From the NCBI RefSeq assembly GCF_008369935.1, contig NZ_VTUZ01000003.1, forward strand, positions 248,001 through 312,000: 64,000 nucleotides of DNA, read 5' to 3'. Below, in pieces: positions 45,159 to 54,621 of this stretch. Made by a program: the position numbers and the translations under genes. The DNA comes from Paraburkholderia panacisoli (GTDB lineage: Bacteria > Pseudomonadota > Gammaproteobacteria > Burkholderiales > Burkholderiaceae). Every line of letters starts with the position of its first letter. The first letter of the stretch is position 1. The notes beneath the pieces were generated by a model, which had not been told where the DNA came from, searched no databases, and worked only from the letters and a program-made list of their open reading frames with translations.

Positions 45159-47111
45159 TCAATGTTCGACCGCGTCGGTGGAAGCGTCCGCGTTCGCGAC
45201 TTCTTGCCGAACGTTGCGGGAGGCGATCCGTGCCGCAGCGCTTTCGATACGGGCGGCGCGGGCCGCCTGTCCGGTCTGCGCGGATGGCGGCGCGTCCGCT
45301 AGCGGCGCCGCGGTGCCGGCCGCCGCATCCGGCATGGGGCGCGACCGGTCGGCGCTGGGCGCCGCGGCCTGCGGGCCGGGCTGCGGCAACGCCGTCGCCA
45401 CGGGCCCGGTGGGCGGTTGCTGCGGCGGTGCGGGCGAGGGCAGCGGTGCCGGCGGACTCACCGAAGCCGGGGCGGGCATGGGCGAAGCGCCCGGAGCAGC
45501 GCCGGCAGGCGCGGCAGGCATGTTCGGGCGACGGCCTTCCATGTTGCCGGTCGCGTAGATGTCGGCTTGGTTCGGCTGTGAGAAGCTGTCCGTGGGTAGC
45601 GGGAGGTTCGCGGTTTGCAGCGGCTTGACGAGATGCGGCGTGATGATGAACACGAGTTCCGTGAGGTCCTGCTGGAATGACGTGCTGCGCGCCAGCGCTC
45701 CGAGAACCGGCACTTCGCCGATGCCGGGAATGGCTTTCAGCGCGCCGGTCACGTTGTTTCTCAACAGGCCGCCGATCGCAAACGACTCGCCGTCGCTCAT
45801 CTGGACCATCGTGGAGGCACGGCGCGTCGTGATGAGCGGCAGAATCGACACACCGCTCACGTTGGTCGCGCTGAGCGTGATGCCGGTCGGCGAAAGCTCG
45901 GACACTTCAGGTGCGACCTTCAGGCTGATACGGCCGTTGGAGAGCACGGTCGGCGTGAACTTCAGGCCGACACCGAACTCCTCTTCCTGCAAGGTGATGG
46001 TCGTCGCCCCCGTGCTGCTGCTCTGCGGTACCGGAATGAAGATCTTGCCGCCGGCGAGGAAGGTAGCCTCCTGGCCGCTGATTGCGACGAGGTTCGGTTC
46101 GGCGAGGATCTTGACGAGGTCGTCCGTCTTTTGTGCATCGATGGCGAAGCTCAACGGGCGGTTGTTCGCCTTGCTGCCCGCAATGAGGCTCGATACGCCG
46201 GCCAGCAGGTTGCTCACGAGCGCGCCGCTCCATGAGCCGAAGCCACCCTGAATATTGAGCGCCGCGCCCATCTGGTTCATGAGCGTCTTCGACACCTCGG
46301 CGACCTTGACTTCGAGCATGACCTGCTGGGGCGCGTCGACCGTCATCATGTTGATCACCTCGGCCGCCTTGCTGGTGCTCGAACTCTGCTGGTTCACGTT
46401 GGTCCCGTTGCCGAGGCTGCCGGACCCGCTCTGCGATTGCTGGGTGGGCTGTGCGCTCGCAAAGGCCTTCGCGATCTCCAGCGCCTGTTGGGCGGCTGGC
46501 GAGCTCGACACGTTGCCCCCGAGCACCAGGTTGCCCGCGGCGGTCGATACGCGGATGCCACGCTCGCCGGGCAACAGTTGCCCAAGCGATTGCTGTAGGC
46601 CGTTGGCGTCGATGTTGACGATCACATCGATCATCTGGCATCCGCCGCTGCGTCCCTGAATGATCATGTTGGTCGTGCCGACCGCCATGCCGACGAGGTA
46701 AAGCGTGCGCGGCGACACCAGCGTGGCTTGCACGATCGTCGGATTGCCGAGCGTGCGGTTGCGTACCGGTTCGGCGAGAGGCAGGACTATAGACTTGCCG
46801 ACCGGCACGACGACGTTGGTTTCTTCGCGGATCTCGCCGGTGCAGTTCGGGCCGCGCAGCGGCACGGAGGCGCCGGCTGCTCCACCGGCCGGCATCGGCG
46901 CCATGCTGACCATCATCGGTGTCGGCACGCGGCCCGCCGGCAACGGAGCATTTGGCCGGGCCTTCGCGAGCGCTGCGCCTTCGGCCGCTTCCTGCGCTAC
47001 GCCGCTTTGTGCGACAAGCAATCCGGTGCACAACGCCGAGGCGAGTACGACGCCGCTCAGCGAGCGGCTATGCATCGCCCTGCCGGTTGAGAACCCCAGT
47101 TTCGTTTTCAT
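45159..47111 (-). CDS. rcpA: Tad outer-membrane secretin RcpA/CpaC
   Basis: About 650 residues with a signal peptide (cleavage near GVAQ). Order: Ala/Pro-rich leader, BON/secretin N-domain with PVGKSIVLPLAEPVRNRTLG, second N-domain VNIDANGLQQSLGQLLPGER, then the secretin core with APQQVMLEVKVAEVSKTLMN and the late VLGALARSTSFQQDLTELVF motif. The C-terminal ~120 residues are Pro/Ala-rich. It forms the outer-membrane pore for the Flp pilus. ATG 47111 follows AGGAAA. Confidence 0.93.
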   Translation of the reverse strand: MKTKLGFSTGRAMHSRSLSGVVLASALCTGLLVAQSGVAQEAAEGAALAKARPNAPLPAGRVPTPMMVSMAPMPAGGAAGASVPLRGPNCTGEIREETNVVVPVGKSIVLPLAEPVRNRTLGNPTIVQATLVSPRTLYLVGMAVGTTNMIIQGRSGGCQMIDVIVNIDANGLQQSLGQLLPGERGIRVSTAAGNLVLGGNVSSSPAAQQALEIAKAFASAQPTQQSQSGSGSLGNGTNVNQQSSSTSKAAEVINMMTVDAPQQVMLEVKVAEVSKTLMNQMGAALNIQGGFGSWSGALVSNLLAGVSSLIAGSKANNRPLSFAIDAQKTDDLVKILAEPNLVAISGQEATFLAGGKIFIPVPQSSSTGATTITLQEEEFGVGLKFTPTVLSNGRISLKVAPEVSELSPTGITLSATNVSGVSILPLITTRRASTMVQMSDGESFAIGGLLRNNVTGALKAIPGIGEVPVLGALARSTSFQQDLTELVFIITPHLVKPLQTANLPLPTDSFSQPNQADIYATGNMEGRRPNMPAAPAGAAPGASPMPAPASVSPPAPLPSPAPPQQPPTGPVATALPQPGPQAAAPSADRSRPMPDAAAGTAAPLADAPPSAQTGQAARAARIESAAARIASRNVRQEVANADASTDAVEH

Positions 47112-47215
47112 TTTCCTGCCCCCGTTTCTCGACATCGATGGATCGAGACTTTCGTTATTTGCCTTGTTGGTGCCAGTTGCAGCAGCTCGTCTTCGCAGAT
47201 GCCGCCGCATCCGGC

Positions 47216-48052
47216 CTAGAAACATTCGACACTGCCCAACGCACCCGAGAGCACGCCGACGCAGTCTCGCTTCGCCGCTGGTCGTGCGGCGTAGTGCACG
47301 CGCGCCGGACGTGCGGGCAAAGCTGCAGGTGCCGAAGCCGGTGCGGCTACCGGTGTGCCGAGCAGCGTGAACTTCGTGGCGCCGCCGGTCGGCAGCGTCG
47401 CCTTATCGACCTGGTTGCGCAGCACCAGCGACAACGTGCCGACGCTGCGCGCGAGGTCGAGTTTTTCCGCCTGGTCAGGCGTGACTTCGAGCGTGACCGC
47501 GTTGACGACCTTCGGCGCCGTGTCATCGCGATTGACCTGTTGGGCCACCGCGAGAACCAGGATCTTTTCCAGCACGATCTTCGAGATGCTTTGCTGAGCG
47601 TCGCTCTTGCCCGGCTCCTGGGTATTCACGATGACGTCGACGTAGTTGCCCGGCAGCGCGAAGCCAGCTACGCCGACCACGTCGTTGACGCGGACCGTGA
47701 TGGCGCGGTTGCCTTCGCCGATGACGGCGGAGAGGCCGCCTTTGGTGCCGATCGGTGCGAGTTTCGACTCGATCACGGGCTCGCCGCGTCCGAGACTCGC
47801 ACGCACCACACGGCCCTCGAGCGACTTCGGATCGGTGAATGCACCAGGCGGCACGCTTCCCGTCGGCCAGTTGACGGTGCGGATCAGATTGGCGGTGAGC
47901 GGCTCGCCGAGACTGACGTCGCCCGCCGCGACCGCGATCGGCGTAACCGCATTTGACGAGGTTTGTATCAGCCATCGCGAAGCAAAGACCACGGCGGCCA
48001 GACCGGCCAACATGGCGACGGCCAGCATGACTAAAGCGCGACTGTTTTTCAT
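47216..48052 (-). CDS. rcpC: Flp pilus assembly protein RcpC/CpaB
   Basis: 278 residues. An N-terminal membrane helix (VMLAVAMLAGLAAVVFASRW) is followed by an SAF-like domain (AVAAGDVSLGEPLTANLIR) and RcpC core with VNDVVGVAGFALPGNYVDVI. RcpC works at the periplasmic side with the secretin. ATG 48052 has a good AGGAG. Confidence 0.92.
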   Translation of the reverse strand: MKNSRALVMLAVAMLAGLAAVVFASRWLIQTSSNAVTPIAVAAGDVSLGEPLTANLIRTVNWPTGSVPPGAFTDPKSLEGRVVRASLGRGEPVIESKLAPIGTKGGLSAVIGEGNRAITVRVNDVVGVAGFALPGNYVDVIVNTQEPGKSDAQQSISKIVLEKILVLAVAQQVNRDDTAPKVVNAVTLEVTPDQAEKLDLARSVGTLSLVLRNQVDKATLPTGGATKFTLLGTPVAAPASAPAALPARPARVHYAARPAAKRDCVGVLSGALGSVECF

Positions 48053-48089
48053 GGTGATACTCCTGCTTAGGTCGTTGGACACTTGCCGG

Positions 48090-49487
48090 TCAACCGGCGG
48101 CCAACTGTTGGCCCGGCCGGTCGGCCGTAGGTGGGTAGGTACTGTCGTGGTCCATCGCGGTGCCGAAATAGCCGTGCCATGCTTCGCGCAGTCCTTCCCC
48201 TGTCACTTCGCGCGCCGTGCCGCGGTAGTGCGCCGTGGCGGAGATGAGATTGAGCAGATCGCCTGGATAGCAGGCCAGGAACGGTTTGCCGCTCGGCAGA
48301 TGCAGGTTGTGGAGCAGGTAATCGAAGGAGGCTTGCGTAGCAGTGAGATTGAGCGCCGCACAACGCGCGTTGAAGACCGCGCGATACTCGTCGACAGACA
48401 AGGGTCCGACGTACAGCTTCGAGCCGAGCCGGCGCAGGAATGCGTCGTCGAATTGGGCCGGAGCGAGATTGGTGGAGAACACCGGCCATACGTCGAAAGG
48501 CGCAACGAAGCGCGAGCCGGATTGCAGCGTGAACTGATCGACGCCCCGATCGAGCGGCATCAACCAGCGGTTGAGCAGGTCCTGGGGCGCGATGCGCTGG
48601 CGCCCAAGATCGTCGACGATATACAGGCCCATGTTTGCTTTCATGTGCGGCGGCGCCTGGTAGAAGCCGGCCGTGGCGTCATAGCGCAGGTCGAGCGATT
48701 CGAGCGTCAGTTCGCCGCCTGAGATCACCACCGGGCGGCAGCACATGTGCCAGCGCGGGTCGCTCGCCTGCGTCTGACTCTGCTCGGGCGCATCGCGATG
48801 CACGAGTGGGTCGTAAACCTGGACGATTTCGCCGCGTACGTAGAGCGCATAGGGAATCGGCACGTTGCCGCGCAGCAGCAGTCCAAGCCGCTCGGCGAGA
48901 AACGTCTTGCCGCTGCCTGCGAGACCGTGCAGCATCAATGGCCGTCCGGCATTGAGCGATGCCGCAGCTGCATCGAGCAGCGCGTGGTCGACGACCACAT
49001 CGCGGAATGCCGAACTTACGTCGCCTTGCGTGATGCGGACCCAACGAATCGAGTATTCGCGCACACTTGCTGCATAGCCGTCGAACGCGATGGGGGCAGG
49101 GCCGCAATATCTGCAGCGCGTCATTTCGTCTTGTGCGAGATTGCGGCCGCTGTCCGTGAGACGAAGCTGCACGTCGATGTCATTCGCGCCACGGTGGGTG
49201 ATCTCGACAAGGTGCTCACGCACGAGAAATGCCAGCACGTCGTCGAGTACGCCCACCGACAGCTTGTGCCGCTCGGCGAGGTCCGCGAAACTCGACTTGC
49301 CGTGCAGCAGGACGGATTTGAGTACGAGCCGTGTCACGAACTCCTGCGGCAGTCCGGTTTCCGCGAGCGTGCGCGGAGCACGCAGCGACACCGTGGATTC
49401 CTCCGCGTGCCGGCCGTACGACGGGTCAGGCTCCGGAAGGTGCGTAACCTGCGCGACACTTCCGCTTTCAAGGCTCTGCTGGTTCAT
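48090..49487 (-). CDS. AAA ATPase of the Tad locus with winged-helix N-terminus
   Basis: 465 residues. Residues ~40-120 look like a winged-helix (PQEFVTRLVLKSVLLHGKSS...). A CxxC pair (CRYCG) follows near residue 138. Walker A is MLHGLAGSGKTFLAERLGLL and Walker B GLYIVDDLGR; a sensor-type Asn lies in VFSTNLAP and an Arg finger in FLRRLGSKLYVG. It does not match TadA or TadZ. Such ATPases occur in Burkholderiales Tad clusters but their role is undefined. It lies between the prepilin peptidase and rcpC. Confidence 0.8.
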   Translation of the reverse strand: MNQQSLESGSVAQVTHLPEPDPSYGRHAEESTVSLRAPRTLAETGLPQEFVTRLVLKSVLLHGKSSFADLAERHKLSVGVLDDVLAFLVREHLVEITHRGANDIDVQLRLTDSGRNLAQDEMTRCRYCGPAPIAFDGYAASVREYSIRWVRITQGDVSSAFRDVVVDHALLDAAAASLNAGRPLMLHGLAGSGKTFLAERLGLLLRGNVPIPYALYVRGEIVQVYDPLVHRDAPEQSQTQASDPRWHMCCRPVVISGGELTLESLDLRYDATAGFYQAPPHMKANMGLYIVDDLGRQRIAPQDLLNRWLMPLDRGVDQFTLQSGSRFVAPFDVWPVFSTNLAPAQFDDAFLRRLGSKLYVGPLSVDEYRAVFNARCAALNLTATQASFDYLLHNLHLPSGKPFLACYPGDLLNLISATAHYRGTAREVTGEGLREAWHGYFGTAMDHDSTYPPTADRPGQQLAAG

Positions 49488-49577
49488 CGCTCTTTTCTCC
49501 CGGACCGGTTTGCGACCGGCATCACAGGCTGTACGATTCCGGCTGTCCATGCTGGCGGCAACCCGGCATTTCTTCGG

Positions 49578-50114
49578 CTAGGCAGCCGATGCGAACAACA
49601 CACCTAATGTCCCTGCGGCAATGGCAACACCGTAGGGCAGTGATCCAACCGATTCGATCTGTTGGTAGTGAAGATTCCCAGCCATCTGTTGTCCGGGGCG
49701 CCACGCGCTCCTTAAGATGCACCAGAGATTCACGAGCAGTTGCCTCATGCGGCGGCGACGCAAGGTGACGCACAGCGACCAGATCCCGCCCGCGACGAAC
49801 GTTGCCAGGGCGATACGGACGGTCATCGCCGGTCCGACCCAGGCGCCGATCGTCAGCAGCAGTTTCACGTCGCCGGCGGCCATGCCCCGCAACAGATAGA
49901 AGGGCAGCAGCACCGCGAACCCGGTCAGGGCGCCCGCGAACCAGTCAGCACTTCCGGCCAGCGGGCCGTTCAGCCGGATCTGCGCGACAAGCGCGGCGGC
50001 GAGGCCGATCGCGATGATCCGGTTCGGAATCCGCCGGCAAGTGAGGTCCGTGCTGGCTGTCACGATAGCGAGCGCAATCACGCATGCAGGAATGGGTTGT
50101 GGGGGCAGAAACAT
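49578..50114 (-). CDS. tadV: Prepilin peptidase TadV/CpaA
   Basis: 178 residues with several helices. The two catalytic Asp sites of type IV prepilin peptidases are visible: TASTDLTCRRIPNR (near residue 22) and RGMAAGDVKLLLTIGAW (GxGD-like, near residue 82). It cuts the leader peptides of Flp pilins and TadE-like proteins. It follows the Flp pilin genes. Confidence 0.92.
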   Translation of the reverse strand: MFLPPQPIPACVIALAIVTASTDLTCRRIPNRIIAIGLAAALVAQIRLNGPLAGSADWFAGALTGFAVLLPFYLLRGMAAGDVKLLLTIGAWVGPAMTVRIALATFVAGGIWSLCVTLRRRRMRQLLVNLWCILRSAWRPGQQMAGNLHYQQIESVGSLPYGVAIAAGTLGVLFASAA

Positions 50115-50141
50115 GGCGGCCTCGATTCAGTTCGTCTACAT

Positions 50142-50327
50142 TTATCCCAGCGCCATCGCGATGCGGGTCCCGATGCGCTGATAGAGATTGCCCACGGAAC
50201 TGCCGAGCGTTGCGACCGCGCCGAGGATCGTCACTGCAATGAGAGACCCGATCAGTGCGTACTCGATCGAGGTGATGCCGCCGTCGTCCGACAGCAATTG
50301 CTTCGCAATGTCGCTCCACGTGTGCAT
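50142..50327 (-). CDS. flp: Flp-type pilin (copy 3, divergent)
   Basis: 61 residues. Leader MHTWSDIAKQLLSDDGG, then cleavage at G/ITSIEYALIGSLIAV, the G/xxxxEY motif of Flp pilins, and a hydrophobic helix. Its C-terminus (GNLYQRIGTRIAMALG) differs from the other two copies. GGGAG precedes ATG 50327. Confidence 0.9.
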   Translation of the reverse strand: MHTWSDIAKQLLSDDGGITSIEYALIGSLIAVTILGAVATLGSSVGNLYQRIGTRIAMALG

Positions 50328-50436
50328 GGCTGTCTCCCAAATTGGTTCGTCGCCGGTTCCGCTCGACGGTGAAACACGCAATGATCCCTGGGGAAGACGG
50401 GAGAAACGGAAGACCGCTCACCCGTCAATCCCGTCT

Positions 50437-50655
50437 CTACAGATCGTTTCCGATCGTGGTGAACACCGCGTTCAGATCCGTCCCGACTAGCGTTACGGCC
50501 CCGATGATGACCACCGCAATTAGCGAGGCGATCAGGCCATACTCGATGGCCGTCACGCCTTGTTCGTCCGACACGAAACGTTTGATGCGGGCTGCGTCAA
50601 TCCGGAGGGACTGCAGCAACGCGACGCGTCGTGCGGCTTTTCTCATCGCATTCAT
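50437..50655 (-). CDS. flp: Flp-type pilin (copy 2)
   Basis: 72 residues with a longer basic leader (MNAMRKAARRVALLQSLRID). The mature part begins at G/VTAIEYGLIASLIAVVII and ends VFTTIGNDL, almost identical to copy 1. AGGAG precedes ATG 50655. Confidence 0.92.
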   Translation of the reverse strand: MNAMRKAARRVALLQSLRIDAARIKRFVSDEQGVTAIEYGLIASLIAVVIIGAVTLVGTDLNAVFTTIGNDL

Positions 50656-50750
50656 TGCTCGCTCCTGTCTAGGTAATGGAGTGCTGTCCGAATCGAGATC
50701 CGGCGGAGACGGACGAATCAACGGATTGACGTCGTCCGTCGGCGCGCGGC

Positions 50751-50921
50751 TTATAGGTCATTCCCAATCGTCGTAAAGACCGAATTCAGCTTGTTGCCGA
50801 CGGTCGTAACGGCGCCGATGATGACGACGGCGATCAGAGCTGCGATCAGTCCGTATTCGATGGCGGTCACACCATCTTCGTCACGAACGAAACGCTTGGC
50901 TTGGGCGATGATATGTTGCAT
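50751..50921 (-). CDS. flp: Flp-type pilin (copy 1, operon-leading, 56 residues)
   Basis: Begins MQHIIAQAKRFVRDEDG and continues VTAIEYGLIAALIAVVIIGA, ending VFTTIGNDL, so it carries the G/xxxxEY processing site and pilin helix. At 56 residues it is easily missed. AAGGAG lies 6-7 bases before ATG 50921, and no Tad gene precedes it, so it is the first gene of the operon and a good candidate for the major pilin. Confidence 0.93.
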   Translation of the reverse strand: MQHIIAQAKRFVRDEDGVTAIEYGLIAALIAVVIIGAVTTVGNKLNSVFTTIGNDL

Positions 50922-51994
50922 GGCTTGCTCCTTTGGATAACTAATTAAAACCCTTTGGCCTGAATAGGCTGAGGGAAGGTACTACGGGCACTGCGGAAAA
51001 GAAGGGCGCCGAGTCTAGGCTGGCCGTGCCGGCGTACACACGGATGCGTGCAAACCGATCTGGCCAGAAGAGTCGCTGCGAGGAGACAGGCCACGGAGCG
51101 TGTGCAAGGCGGATTGCCAGGCGTAGGGTCCGTGGAGATCATTGTCGGCGCGATGATGCGCGCGGCGAATGAGCGACGTGGTTGTTGCCGGGAACGTGAA
51201 GCCGCTGTCGCTGTGACGACGGTGGGCCCGTCGTTTTGTTTGATCGATCTTCATGTTGTGGTCCTCGACTTCTATTGCTCGTTATTGGCTTGCGGCTTAT
51301 GCCGGAGCCCGCTAGTCAGTCGGCGATCACCATCTGTTCTCTTTCCATCCGCGCTGTCTTTGATGATCGCAGCTGCGTATGTGAAGGAACTCCCCCGTGG
51401 CTGACTCCCGTCGCGTTTTCAGGATCCCCCTCGTACATGCTCCTGAATCGCACCGGTCGTCATGTCGTCGACTTCCGCGCCCTTTCCTTCGCAAGCTCTG
51501 GGCCAGCTTCCCCAAATACCAGGAAAGACGGGCGTGACGCCGGTTTGCCCGTTGTCCAATCCCGGCCTCGGCGCACAGGTCGTCTCAAATCTGCAACGTT
51601 TTCGGGTGTCAATCCGCCCGAGGCGGAATCCCGGAAAGTCCCGCCGTTCGTCGCGCGGCGGAAAACGTCTCGCGATTTACCCTGGTTCGGTTCGAACGCT
51701 TGCGGCGATGAAATCGGGATATTTCCAGGGGGCCACCGGTCCGAACAGTCTCAAGGTTGAAACGCGACTCATCCGGCACGCGAAAAAACGCGTCGAATTT
51801 GCGCTGTGGCGCGTGACTTTGGTGGGTGCCACGGCCGGTGAGGAAAACGATGGCTTGAAAGTCAAAGTATTTCCTACAACAATGAATCGACCACAAGCGC
51901 GCGATGAACCATTCGTTCGCTTAGGAATGGAAACCAAAAAAATCAGATAGACCGGATGAGAATAAACATCCGGCTCTCGTGCGAGGCGGGGATC
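50922..51994. other. Long divergent intergenic region between Tad and glycosyl genes
   Basis: About 1.07 kb. Several open frames occur on both strands but none shows a recognised domain or a convincing ribosome site. It should hold the promoters of both divergent operons. An AT-rich block (TTTTAATTAG on the minus strand) just upstream of the first Flp pilin could be its -10 region. Confidence 0.5.
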
Positions 51995-53236
51995 ATGTAC
52001 TTTTCAGATCGGGGAGCGCTCGGTGCCGAGCGTCGCATCCATAGCTGGCTGACACGCGAACGCGTGCTGCTGTACAGCTGCGTGATGCTGGTGCTGAACG
52101 TCATCGTGCTGGCGGCATGGGGTTGGTCCAGCAGCGGCTTCATGGCACCTGATGTCACCCGGCCGGGCGTCGACTTCTCGGTCTTCTGGACGGCATCACA
52201 TATGATGCTGAACGGTTTGCCTGCGGCGGTCTACGACTACCCCACTTTTGCACGGGCAGAATCGGCGCTTTTCGGTGCGTATGTGAGTCGTGGCTTTTTG
52301 CCGTGGCTTTACCCGCCAACGCTACTGCTGCTCGTCACACCGCTTGCTCTTCTGCCTTACACCATCTGCTATTTACTGTTCGTGTGCGTCGGCGCCTGGT
52401 TGTTCGCAACGGGGACGCTAGGTGTCAGCGGTTTCGCTGCGCACTTTCGCCGTCCGCAGATTGCGTGGCTCGTCGTGCTGGCGTATCCGGGTGTCTATGT
52501 CGCAGCCGTCATTGGGCAGAATGCGTTACTGACCGCCGCGCTGATGGCCTTCGCGGTTCGCTGGACCGAAAAAAAGCCCGTACTGGCCGGTATTTGCATC
52601 GGCTTGCTGGCGATCAAGCCGCAATTGGCGGTGCTGCTGCCGGTGGTGTTGATCGCGGCGCGTGCATGGAAAACCATATGGATGGCAGCGATCAGCGTAG
52701 CGACGTTTGCAGCACTGAGTGTGCTGGTGTGCGGCACTCAATCGCTCCACGCGTTCGCGGCCAGCACAAGCTTCGCGCGGGAGTTCGTGCTCGAGAGCCG
52801 CATGCAGTACTGGTTCGCGTCTCCGACCCCGTTCGCCGCATTGCGCCTCGCCGACGTATCGGTCGCCATGGCCTATATCGCGCAAGGCGGCGTCGCACTC
52901 ATCGCAGCGGTAGCCGCGTGTTATGTGTGGAAACGCACAGACGATCTGCGGATGCGGGCCTCGGCACTGGCAGTGGCGACGTTGCTCGCCAACCCCTATC
53001 TATGGTTCTACGAACTGACCTGGCTCGGCGTGGCGGTTGCCTGTATCGCGGTGTGTGGTCTGGAAAAGGGTTGGCGGCGCGGCGAACAGGCCATTCTGGT
53101 GGTGGCGTGGCTGCTGCCGCTATACGAGTACCTCAATCGCCTGACCCAGTTGCCGCAAATCGGACCGGTGGTCCTGCTGCTCGTCCTGCTCGCGATCGTT
53201 CGGCGCGTGCGGCTTGATACCCAGGAGGCGGCATGA
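51995..53236 (+). CDS. GT87/DUF2029-type GT-C glycosyltransferase (first)
   Basis: About 413 residues with ten or so membrane helices. The early loop VDFSVFWTASHMMLNGLPAA followed by FLPWLYPPTLLLL is the hallmark of GT87 (DUF2029) enzymes, which transfer mannose or arabinose-like sugars from polyprenyl phosphate. A catalytic Asp is plausible in DF near residue 58. ATG 51995 has GAGG upstream; ATG 51956 gives a longer form without a ribosome site. It overlaps the next gene. Confidence 0.85.
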   Translation: MYFSDRGALGAERRIHSWLTRERVLLYSCVMLVLNVIVLAAWGWSSSGFMAPDVTRPGVDFSVFWTASHMMLNGLPAAVYDYPTFARAESALFGAYVSRGFLPWLYPPTLLLLVTPLALLPYTICYLLFVCVGAWLFATGTLGVSGFAAHFRRPQIAWLVVLAYPGVYVAAVIGQNALLTAALMAFAVRWTEKKPVLAGICIGLLAIKPQLAVLLPVVLIAARAWKTIWMAAISVATFAALSVLVCGTQSLHAFAASTSFAREFVLESRMQYWFASPTPFAALRLADVSVAMAYIAQGGVALIAAVAACYVWKRTDDLRMRASALAVATLLANPYLWFYELTWLGVAVACIAVCGLEKGWRRGEQAILVVAWLLPLYEYLNRLTQLPQIGPVVLLLVLLAIVRRVRLDTQEAA

Positions 53237-54516
53237 ACCTGCACACCTTTCGCCACGCGCCGCCAAAGTGCCGGCCGCTGCCGGCATTGCACGCAGCGGG
53301 TCCGGCGAGGCGTCCGCATTGGCTCAACGCGGATCGTCTGCGGCTATACCCGATCATCGTATTTGGGTGCTACGCATTGTTCATCGCAATCTATCTGATC
53401 CGGCTGAGCCGGCAGAATGAGGTGAGCGGCATGAGTCCATTCGTGGTGGATTTCCTGCCGTTCTGGAGTGCCGCAGTTCTTGCGCTGCATGGGCATGCAA
53501 TCGACGCGTACAACGTTCAGGCGCTATCTGCGATCGAGGTCGGCACGGTTCCGTACCTCGGCACCGTCAACGGCATCCTGCCGTGGCTGTATCCGCCAAA
53601 CACGCTGTTGCTGGTCGTTCCGCTCGCTCTGCTTCCCTATAAGGCAGCTGCGGTGCTATGGCTCGGCGGCGCGTATGTGCTCTTCATCAAGGTGATCCGG
53701 GCCATCGTGCCGGACCGGCATGCCATCCTGCCTGTGCTGTTCTTTCCTGGTGCGCTTTTCGTTATCAGCGTCGGGCAGAACGGATTGCTGACAGCAGCGC
53801 TCGCAGGCTGTGGCCTTGTATGGTTGCCCCGCAGACCGGTTGCTGCAGGGGTCTGCATGGGTTTGTTGTGCATGAAGCCACAACTGGTCCTGCTGTTTCC
53901 GCTGGCGCTACTGTGCTCCCATTCGTGGCGCGCGCTGGCCGCTTTCGTGTTGACGGCCGGGGCCACACTTGCGTTTGCTGTGCTCGCGTTCGGCGCGGAC
54001 ACGCTAACCGCATTCCTGCATAACACCGGGATTGCCACTTACAGCATCGAGTCCGCACACGCCACGCTGGCACGCATGCCGACTGTATTCGCGCTCGCTA
54101 CGTTGGTTCATGCACCGGCTGTGCTCGCCTACTCGGCGCAAGCCGCGTGCGCGCTGATCGCCGCGGCTGCCGTCTGTTACGCGTGGGGCCGTGAAAGCTC
54201 GTATGCCCTGCGTGCAGCAACGTTGATCTGCGCGAGCCTGCTCGTGAGCCCGTATCTCTACGACTACGACCTCGCCTGGCTCGGTGTGCTGATCGCGTGG
54301 TATTGCCGGCATGCGCTGGTCGAGGGTTGGGAACGCGGCGAAAGGGAATGGCTGGCCGTGCTCTGGATCGCGCCGCTTGCGGGCATGTTGATCGTTGCCT
54401 GCGGGCCGTTCCAGTTCTTGCCGTTGATCTCGCTGACAACGCTCGGAATGCTGCTGCGGCGCATCGCGCTGGAAGGACGCAAGGCCCCGGTCTTCCAACG
54501 TTATGCCGACGAGTGA
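53233..54516 (+). CDS. GT87/DUF2029-type GT-C glycosyltransferase (second)
   Basis: 427 residues, homologous in layout to the preceding protein: FVVDFLPFWSAAVLALHGHA with ILPWLYPPNTLLLVVPLALL, then repeated helices with VCMGLLCMKPQLVLLFPLAL. The ATG overlaps the preceding stop (ATGA). The tandem pair may add two sugars in sequence using polyprenol-linked donors made by the downstream GT2. Confidence 0.87.
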   Translation: MNLHTFRHAPPKCRPLPALHAAGPARRPHWLNADRLRLYPIIVFGCYALFIAIYLIRLSRQNEVSGMSPFVVDFLPFWSAAVLALHGHAIDAYNVQALSAIEVGTVPYLGTVNGILPWLYPPNTLLLVVPLALLPYKAAAVLWLGGAYVLFIKVIRAIVPDRHAILPVLFFPGALFVISVGQNGLLTAALAGCGLVWLPRRPVAAGVCMGLLCMKPQLVLLFPLALLCSHSWRALAAFVLTAGATLAFAVLAFGADTLTAFLHNTGIATYSIESAHATLARMPTVFALATLVHAPAVLAYSAQAACALIAAAAVCYAWGRESSYALRAATLICASLLVSPYLYDYDLAWLGVLIAWYCRHALVEGWERGEREWLAVLWIAPLAGMLIVACGPFQFLPLISLTTLGMLLRRIALEGRKAPVFQRYADE

Positions 54517-54621
54517 GGACCGTTACACGAGAGAAGGAAACGCCGGAGACAAACGTGCGCGATGTGCGCTCCGCGCTTGCACCGGCTCATAGCGTCAAAT
54601 CAGGTTTACGGGGAGGTAATG

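Noticed and set aside
45907..47031. Long Arg-rich frame within the secretin gene
   Set aside because: Out-of-frame shadow with unnatural amino-acid composition.
51236..51950. Open frames in the region between Tad and glycosyl operons
   Set aside because: No ribosome sites, no recognised domains, overlapping alternatives on both strands.
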